DNA of 27,770 bases, taken from NCBI GenBank assembly GCA_036278935.1, contig DASUKA010000111.1, positions 1-27,770 of the forward strand. The letters run 5' to 3'. Under the pieces are notes generated by a model. That model did no database searches. It had not been told where the DNA came from and worked only from the letters and a program-made list of their open reading frames with translations. The stretch is from DASSNR01 sp036278935. GTDB lineage: Bacteria > Gemmatimonadota > Gemmatimonadetes > Gemmatimonadales > Gemmatimonadaceae. The number at the start of each line of letters is the position of its first letter. Position 1 is the first letter of the stretch. Below, piece after piece: positions 22,810 through 27,770 of this stretch. Position numbers and translations under genes: made by a program.

Positions 22810-25194
22810 ATGACCGAGCGGCCATTCCGCCGGGCCTTCCGGCTTGCGCCGGGCGGGCGGCGTCGCCTGGAGCGCGAGCTGGCCGAGGAGTTGGCGTTTC
22901 ATATTGAGGCGCGAATCGAGCAGCTCGTGGCACGCGGGCTCGCACCGGACGAGGCGCGCACCGAGGCGCTGCGGCGCTTCGGCTCGCTACCCGATGCGAG
23001 GCGACAGATTCGTGCGTCGGCCGCACGCACGGCGCACCACGTGCGGGCGCGCGAGGGACTGGGCTCGCTCCGGCGGGATCTCCGCCACACGCTGCGCTCG
23101 CTGCGCCGGAGCCCGGGCATGGTCGCGGTCATCGTGCTCACCCTGGCGATCGGGATCGGCGCCAACGCGGCCGTGTTCGGGCTCGTCAGCGCCGTGCTGC
23201 TGCGCACGCCGCCATACGCCAATCCCTCGCGGCTCGTGATGCTCTGGCAGCGGCTCCCCGAGATCGGCGAGGGGCGCTTCGGTGCATCGCCGCCGGAATA
23301 CGTCGACTATCGCGACCGCAACCGGGTCTTCTCGGAGCTGGCGGGCTACATCAACCTCGATCTGGACCTCACGGGCGAGGGAACGCCGGAGCGGCTGCAG
23401 GCGGCGCGGGTCACGCACACCCTCTTCTCCACGCTCGGCGTGAAGCCGTTCCTGGGGCGCGCTATCTCCGCCGAAGAAGACCGCCCGGGTGGAGCGAAGG
23501 TGGTAGTGTTGAGCTACGGGCTATGGCAACGCCGGTTCGGCGGCGACGCCAACGTATTGGGTCGCACGCTGCGGTTGGACGAGCAACCGTACACGGTGGT
23601 GGGGGTGATGCCGCGCGGCTTCCAGTTCCCATGGCAGGGCACGCCGGTCTCCGATCGCGCGGAGCTGTGGATTCCCATGGCGTTCACGCCCGCGGAGCTC
23701 CAGGCGCGTGCGGAGAGTTATGACGTCTGCATGGTCGCGCGGCTGGCGCGCGGCGTCACGCTCGCGCAGGCGCGACAGGACATCAGCCGCATCGTACGCG
23801 AGATGCGCCGGGAGCATCCGGATATCTACACCGGAAACCTGCAGACGCAGGCCACGGTGGAGGCGCTCGTCGCCGACGCGAGCGAGAGTGCGCGCCCATT
23901 GCTGCTGACGCTCCTCGGTGCGGTCGCATTCGGGCTGCTCATCGCGTGCGCGAACGTCGCCAATCTGCTGCTCACACGCGGTGTTGCCCGGCAGCATGAG
24001 ACGGCCGTGCGGCGCGCGCTCGGTGCGAGCGCGGGGCAGGTGGTGCGGCGCGCACTGGTTGAAGCGCTCGTCCTGGCAGGCTCGGGGGCCGCGGCCGGGC
24101 TCGCGCTCGCGTACGGAATCGTATGGATCTTCCGGTCACTCGGACCGGCGCAGATTCCCGGGCTCACGCAGGCGCACATCGATGCTCGCGTGCTGGCATT
24201 CACGGTGTTCCTCGCGCTCCTCACCGCGCTGTTCTGCGGTCTCGCGCCCGCGCTCAAGTCGACTCGTCAGGACGCACAGCAGGCGCTCAAGCAGGGCGGC
24301 CGGCAGATGGGTGGCGGACGCGAGCGGCAGCGGCTGCGCGGCGCTCTGGTGGTGCTGGAGGCGGCGAGCGCAATGGTGTTGCTCGTCGGTGCCGGCCTGC
24401 TCATCCACAGTTTCATCCGCGTGCTCCTGGTGCCGCCGGGGTTCGCCCCGCACGGCGTGGCGCTCGTGCGCACGACCTTCGACCGGAATCGCTACCCCAG
24501 CGACACGACGCGCCGTGTGGCGGAGCACGCGATCATCGAACGGCTGGCGGCGCTGCCGGGTGTGACGGCCGTGGGGCTGACGACCCATCTTCCGCTGGCC
24601 GACGAGCGACGCATCGGCTTCCGGGTGCAGGGGGGCGCTCCGAACGAGTATCACTGGGCGCAGAATGCACTGGTGGGCGACGATTATTTTCGCGCGATGC
24701 ACATTCCGCTCCGGCGCGGACGCACCTTCTCGGCGCAGGACACGCCCGATGCACCGGCCACGGCGGTGATCAACGAGACGATGGCGCGAACGTACTGGGC
24801 GAACGCCGATCCAGTGGGGCGCGTGGTGATCTGGGGCGACCGGAAGCTCACGATCGTGGTCGTCGGGCTCTACGGCGTCCTCTCCTATTCCGTCGCGCAG
24901 CGTACGAGCGAGCTCGGTGTGCGCATGGCGCTCGGCGCCCAGCCAAGCACCGTCTCATGGCTGGTCGTGCGATCCGGATTGCGGCTGGCGGGGCTCGGGA
25001 TCGGGATCGGCGTTGTGGCGGCGGCAGGAGCGGGTGCCGCAATCGCGCGGCTGCTCTTTGGGGTGGTGCCGCTGGATCCGGTCACGTACGTCGTGGCGGT
25101 CGCGGCGTTGATCAGCGTCTCGGTGCTCGCGAGCTACGCACCGGCGCGGCGGGCCGGGCGGCTCGACCCGGCCCTGGCGTTGCGTGCGGAGTGA
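22810..25194 (+). CDS. ADOP-type permease with probable internal in-frame deletion
   Basis: The start at 22810 (MTERPFRRAF) gives 794 residues. It has the N-terminal LERELAEELAFHIEARIEQL domain, a first helix near 104-130, a MacB-type periplasmic domain, FtsX unit 1 (LLIACANVANLLLTRG; helices about 363-389, 417-441, 461-482), a helix at 514-538, and a second periplasmic part. At residue 682-689 the sequence runs TIVVVGLYG: in the complete permease at 273-2993 about 100 residues separate the corresponding TVVG and GLYG segments. The end of the periplasmic domain and the first half of one membrane helix are therefore missing, while the reading frame stays open to RLDPALALRAE. Function may be lost or altered. 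It follows padR in one operon. Confidence 0.88.
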   Translation: MTERPFRRAFRLAPGGRRRLERELAEELAFHIEARIEQLVARGLAPDEARTEALRRFGSLPDARRQIRASAARTAHHVRAREGLGSLRRDLRHTLRSLRRSPGMVAVIVLTLAIGIGANAAVFGLVSAVLLRTPPYANPSRLVMLWQRLPEIGEGRFGASPPEYVDYRDRNRVFSELAGYINLDLDLTGEGTPERLQAARVTHTLFSTLGVKPFLGRAISAEEDRPGGAKVVVLSYGLWQRRFGGDANVLGRTLRLDEQPYTVVGVMPRGFQFPWQGTPVSDRAELWIPMAFTPAELQARAESYDVCMVARLARGVTLAQARQDISRIVREMRREHPDIYTGNLQTQATVEALVADASESARPLLLTLLGAVAFGLLIACANVANLLLTRGVARQHETAVRRALGASAGQVVRRALVEALVLAGSGAAAGLALAYGIVWIFRSLGPAQIPGLTQAHIDARVLAFTVFLALLTALFCGLAPALKSTRQDAQQALKQGGRQMGGGRERQRLRGALVVLEAASAMVLLVGAGLLIHSFIRVLLVPPGFAPHGVALVRTTFDRNRYPSDTTRRVAEHAIIERLAALPGVTAVGLTTHLPLADERRIGFRVQGGAPNEYHWAQNALVGDDYFRAMHIPLRRGRTFSAQDTPDAPATAVINETMARTYWANADPVGRVVIWGDRKLTIVVVGLYGVLSYSVAQRTSELGVRMALGAQPSTVSWLVVRSGLRLAGLGIGIGVVAAAGAGAAIARLLFGVVPLDPVTYVVAVAALISVSVLASYAPARRAGRLDPALALRAE

Positions 25195-25211
25195 GGAGTA
25201 GCGGCGGCCTT

Positions 25212-25249
25212 CGTCAAGGCGGCGAGGCCGCGGTCTCGCCGCCTTGACG
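25212..25249. terminator. Strong bidirectional hairpin between convergent genes
   Basis: CGTCAAGGCGGCGAG (25212-25226) and CTCGCCGCCTTGACG (25235-25249) form a perfect 15-bp stem with an 8-base loop. It lies 17 bases after the permease stop and 6 bases from the CHRD stop, so it can end both transcripts. T-tracts are lacking. Confidence 0.75.
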
Positions 25250-25255
25250 TGACGG

Positions 25256-25705
25256 CTACATCGTCCGCTCCAACTGCCCGCGGATGGCGCCCTTGGGGAA
25301 CTTCTTGTCGTGCACGTTCACGTAGTAGCCGGACGGATCCTTGGCGATGGCCGCGATCACGCTGGCCTTGGCGCTGGCGCACCCCTTGACGTGCCCGTTG
25401 GCGGGCGGCTTGAGCATGACTACGGGTGGTCCGGCCTTTGCCTCGGCCCCCTCATGGATGTGCGCCGCCGTGGCGTTCTGGATGTTCGACACGGTGATGT
25501 CGTAGCACACCTGGCCCTTTGCGGGCTCGAGCGTGATGGAGGCGGTACCGCTCCCGTTCGTCTCCCCCGCTGACGGCGCCTCGGCCGCGCCGGTCAGTTC
25601 GGCGGTGAGCGTGACCTGCCCCTGCTGTTGTGCCGCCGCCGTCCCCGCGAACACCATGACCGCGAGGGCGCTCCATGGCATCACCGCACTCCACATTCTC
25701 CCCAT
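25256..25705 (-). CDS. Exported CHRD-domain protein
   Basis: A 149-residue secreted protein. The ATG at 25705 (MGRMWSAVMPWSALAVMVFAGTAAAQ) has AGGAG 6 bases upstream and encodes a clear signal peptide of about 28 residues. The mature part is one CHRD domain, first named from chordin: VTLTAELTGAAEAPSAGETN, CYDITVSNIQNATAAHIHEG, VVMLKPP and GYYVNVHDKKFPKGAIRGQL. Two Cys residues could form a disulfide. Bacterial CHRD proteins are small beta-rich periplasmic or extracellular proteins; their function is not known. It stands alone, convergent with the permease gene and divergent from the gene at 25951. Confidence 0.88.
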   Translation of the reverse strand: MGRMWSAVMPWSALAVMVFAGTAAAQQQGQVTLTAELTGAAEAPSAGETNGSGTASITLEPAKGQVCYDITVSNIQNATAAHIHEGAEAKAGPPVVMLKPPANGHVKGCASAKASVIAAIAKDPSGYYVNVHDKKFPKGAIRGQLERTM

Positions 25706-25716
25706 TGTCGTCTCCT

Positions 25717-25774
25717 GGCTCGTCGAGCCACTGAATGGAACCATGCTGGAGGCTCGTAGTGGGAAGCCTCCAGC
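25717..25774 (-). promoter_or_regulatory. Two palindromes in the CHRD leader
   Basis: GGCTCGTCGAGCC (25717-25729) touches the ribosome binding site of the CHRD gene, and GCTGGAGGCT with AGCCTCCAGC (25745-25754 and 25765-25774, 10-base loop) lies just upstream. They could be protein-binding operators or leader hairpins that affect translation. Confidence 0.5.
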
Positions 25775-25950
25775 CGGATTGAAGCTGTATTGTGGTCGCT
25801 CCGCATGCCAGAGTGCGGTGCGACGGCGGTTCGGCACGCGAAAGTCGCGCCAGGGCGGGGCCTGCTGAGGCGGGCGCGCTCCACACCACGCGATCTGCCT
25901 CCGCACTTCCAGCTTGAATTCCGTCGCGGCCACCGTCCATCTTTCCCCCC

Positions 25951-27075
25951 GTGTCCACCTTCTCGCATCCCGATTTCGGCGCGCCCCGCTTTGTCTCAGC
26001 GCCCGATGCACGCTTTGTCGCTGCTCCGGCCGACGGCGTGCTCCCTGAGGGTTTCTTCTCTACCACGAATCTTCCCACCTACGTCAGGATCTGTGGCGAG
26101 TGGCGCCTCCCGAGCGAGCCGCGCATGGATGGGGCGCTCGTGCTGAAGCCCGATGGCAAGCTGCTGGTTCTGGAGATGCGCCACGTGCGGCAGGGGGACC
26201 TCGTTGCCATGGGAGCACAGGAGGACGGCGCCGAAGGCATCTTCGTCCATGCGCGCGCCTTCCTGGGCGACGAGGCGGAGGGGGAATTCCGCTTCATGAC
26301 GAGCGAGGTGTCACGCGAGAAGCCGATCGACTACTCGCTCATGGCGCGGTTGCTCATCGACGCGCGTGACAGCGGTGGCTATCCGGTATGGGTGACGGGT
26401 CCGGCGCTCGTGCACTCGCGGGCCCGTGCCGACATGACCTGGTTCATCGAGAACGGCTTCGTGGGCGCTCTGCTGGCCGGAAACGCGGTGGCGGTGCACG
26501 ACATCGAGGCCGCCATCTTCGGCACTACGCTGGGGATGACGGGACATGGCGAGACCACGCGCGGCGGACATGGGCTCCACATGCGCGCCATCAACCGCGT
26601 GCGCGCCGCCGGCTCCATCGAGGCGGCGGTGGCCGAGGGCCTCATCACGAATGGGATCATGCACGCGCTGGTGACGCATCGCATTCCCTACGTGCTGTCC
26701 GGATCCATTCGAGACGATGGCCCGCTGCCGTGCGTGATCAGTGACTCGCTCCAGGCGCAGGACGCCATGCGGCAGCACACGATCAAGGCGACGATGGCCA
26801 TCTTCATCGCCACTGCGCTACATGCGATCGCCACCGGCAACATGCTGCCCGCTTTCGTGAAGGGATCCGACGGCTCGCTGCGCGCCCTGCCAACGATCTG
26901 CGTGGACTCCTCGGAGTTCGTGGTCAGCAAGCTCAAGGATCGCGGCACCCACCAGGCGTTTGGCGTGGTGACCAATGCCCAGGACTTCATGCAGATCCTG
27001 CGGCTCTATGTCGAACGCGAGTTGCAGTTGCGTGCCGCGACTCCGCCCGCGCCGGCTGTGGCGGCGCCAGAGTGA
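25951..27075 (+). CDS. TIGR00300-family (LOR/SDH) protein, probable ornithine cyclodeaminase
   Basis: A 374-residue cytosolic protein that matches the conserved family first called TIGR00300 or LOR/SDH. The N-terminal domain has FFSTTNLPTYVRICGEW and RMDGALVL; the C-terminal part, with an unusual nucleotide-binding fold, has VTGPALVHSRARADMTWFI, LLAGNAVAVHDIEAAIFGTT, GSIRDDGPLPCVI, QAQDAMRQH and TICVDSSEFVVSKLKDRGT. Members in archaea and at the C-terminus of cyanobacterial AgrE/ArgZ convert ornithine to proline and ammonia, so arginine/ornithine breakdown is the best guess. The GTG start at 25951 has no visible ribosome binding site. The stop overlaps the next start (TGATG), so a partner protein is made from the same mRNA. 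Confidence 0.82.
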   Translation: MSTFSHPDFGAPRFVSAPDARFVAAPADGVLPEGFFSTTNLPTYVRICGEWRLPSEPRMDGALVLKPDGKLLVLEMRHVRQGDLVAMGAQEDGAEGIFVHARAFLGDEAEGEFRFMTSEVSREKPIDYSLMARLLIDARDSGGYPVWVTGPALVHSRARADMTWFIENGFVGALLAGNAVAVHDIEAAIFGTTLGMTGHGETTRGGHGLHMRAINRVRAAGSIEAAVAEGLITNGIMHALVTHRIPYVLSGSIRDDGPLPCVISDSLQAQDAMRQHTIKATMAIFIATALHAIATGNMLPAFVKGSDGSLRALPTICVDSSEFVVSKLKDRGTHQAFGVVTNAQDFMQILRLYVERELQLRAATPPAPAVAAPE

Positions 27076-27515
27076 TGGAGGAGACGGAGGAACGATTCCT
27101 CCGCGCCATCGGGGAGTCCATCGCGCCGGAGCGAGTGCGGGAAGTGCATCTGTTCAGCGCGATCCGGCAGGGAGGACGCGAGAGCCGCGTGGCGGTGATT
27201 GCCGCCGAGCCGGAACCTGCCGCGACGGGTGACGCAGAAACGTCAAGCGCGGAGCACTCCACCACGCCGCGACGGCTCACCATCTACCGGGCGCACTACC
27301 AACTCGTGCTCAAGGGCGCCGAGCGCGGAACATGGGAAGTTGACGTGCACGCCGAAGCGGATGCGCCAATCGAGACGGTGGATGATGTGGTCCGCGGCGT
27401 CCACCGCCGCTCCGGTGACGAGGCGGAACCCGAGCGGCTTACGGGCGATGCGTTTCGTGCCGCGCTTTCGGGCCCGCCATGTGCCGCGCCTGTGTCGCCA
27501 TCACGGTCGCGCTGA
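27075..27515 (+). CDS. Small protein of unknown function coupled to the TIGR00300 gene
   Basis: The ATG at 27075 shares its A with the preceding stop (TGATG) and yields 146 residues; a GTG at 27072 is an alternative. I do not recognise the family. The protein is mixed alpha/beta and soluble, with no signal peptide or membrane helix: EERFLRAIGESIAPERVREV begins with an amphipathic helix, RESRVAVIAAEP and RLTIYRAHYQLVLKG look like beta strands, and the C-terminal 20 residues are Pro/Ser/Arg-rich. Coupling implies a role with the putative ornithine cyclodeaminase. The last 15 bases overlap the end of the convergent gene. Confidence 0.65.
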   Translation: MEETEERFLRAIGESIAPERVREVHLFSAIRQGGRESRVAVIAAEPEPAATGDAETSSAEHSTTPRRLTIYRAHYQLVLKGAERGTWEVDVHAEADAPIETVDDVVRGVHRRSGDEAEPERLTGDAFRAALSGPPCAAPVSPSRSR

Positions 27516-27770
27516 CGGGACGGGCTGGCGCGGGTAGACGGTGCGGACGCCGTACCTGGTGGAGTCGCTTCCCGGACCGGGCAGAAAGGTGTGGCCGTCG
27601 ATCTGCCACGCCCAGAAGTAGCGGCCCGCGGCAAGCGGAAGCTGCACCTGCCACGTGTCGCCGTCGCGGGTTGCGGCGATGGGCGTCGAGATACCCAGCA
27701 GCATCACCTTCTTCGCCTCCGGCGCGCGGACCGCAAAGCGCACGATCTCGCCCAGATGCCGCTGCATGAG
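27501..27770 (-). CDS. C-terminal part of a CBM48/glycogen-binding (early-set) domain protein (partial)
   Basis: Only the last 89 or so codons are inside the window; the frame stays open at the right edge. The visible part reads EIVRFAVRAPEAKKVMLLG, then GDTWQVQLPLAAGRYFWAWQIDGH and ends YGVRTVYPRQPVPSARP. This is the beta-sandwich of isoamylase early-set / AMPK glycogen-binding (CBM48) modules: V-x-F-x-V-x-A-P-x-A-x-x-V, G-x-W-x-x-x-L-P-L-x-x-G-x-Y-x-x-x-W-x-x-D-G. As the module ends the protein, it is more like the stand-alone or membrane-anchored early-set proteins than a GH13 enzyme, where it is N-terminal. Convergent with, and overlapping by 15 bases, the unknown gene. Confidence 0.7.
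   Translation of the reverse strand, partial: LMQRHLGEIVRFAVRAPEAKKVMLLGISTPIAATRDGDTWQVQLPLAAGRYFWAWQIDGHTFLPGPGSDSTRYGVRTVYPRQPVPSARP

Noticed and set aside
22358..25249. Exact 13-base direct repeat CGCCGCCTTGACG on both sides of the padR-permease module (22358-22370, 25237-25249), as in a target-site duplication
   Set aside because: Several chance 13-mers are expected in a window of this size and GC content, each copy already has another role (promoter -35 and terminator stem), and no transposase is present.
1..27770. CRISPR array, tRNA, rRNA, prophage or toxin-antitoxin genes
   Set aside because: No regularly spaced repeats, no tRNA-like cloverleaf, and no phage, integrase or toxin motif was recognised on either strand.

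Overview
The window looks like a chromosomal segment of a GC-rich, Gram-negative bacterium, most likely a member of Gemmatimonadota (Acidobacteriota is second choice). This rests on style, not on a marker gene: PadR regulators paired with 'duplicated orphan' FtsX/MacB-type permeases, large exported Asp-box (sortilin-like) proteins next to exported M14 peptidases, and many signal-peptide proteins of the double-membrane type. No rRNA, tRNA, CRISPR array, intact insertion sequence or phage gene was seen.

Layout. 1-2993: end of a padR gene and a full-length ADOP-type permease. 3219-9543: two exported proteins, an eleven-repeat Asp-box beta-propeller protein and an M14 metallocarboxypeptidase-like protein, in one transcription unit; each carries an Arg/Gly-rich low-complexity insert. 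9544-9807: convergent intergenic region holding a palindromic GTCATTCCGAG-type repeat inside a larger inverted repeat. 9808-12915: O-methyltransferase divergent from a TetR regulator, with a 25-bp palindrome between them, then a cupin and an SDR protein lacking the usual catalytic Tyr and Lys. 12928-15657: SNF2-type helicase. 15658-16191: decayed tract with a probable SWIM-zinc-finger gene relic, a 12-bp perfect inverted repeat and the C-terminal stump of another permease.

16192-18854 (minus): TrmB-type regulator translationally coupled (ATGA) to an exported aspartic-protease/PDZ protein. 19248-22368 (plus): egtB and egtD (ergothioneine synthesis, also ATGA-coupled) followed by a CPBP membrane protease. 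22431-25194: second padR-permease module; this permease appears to have lost about 100 codons in frame. 25212-25249: strong 15-bp stem between convergent genes. 25256-25705 (minus): exported CHRD protein with two palindromes in its leader. 25951-27515: TIGR00300-type (LOR/SDH, ornithine cyclodeaminase-like) protein coupled to a small unknown protein. 27501-27770 (minus): end of a protein with a CBM48-like domain.

How it fits together: the best-supported working unit is ergothioneine synthesis (EgtD trimethylates histidine, EgtB adds sulfur). EgtB residues resemble the cysteine-using type, which would explain the absence of egtA and egtC nearby. The TetR/O-methyltransferase/cupin/SDR block looks like a small regulated metabolite-modification cluster. 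The TrmB-protease pair and the Asp-box/M14 pair are the least described units. All assignments come from reading motifs by eye; no database search was run.
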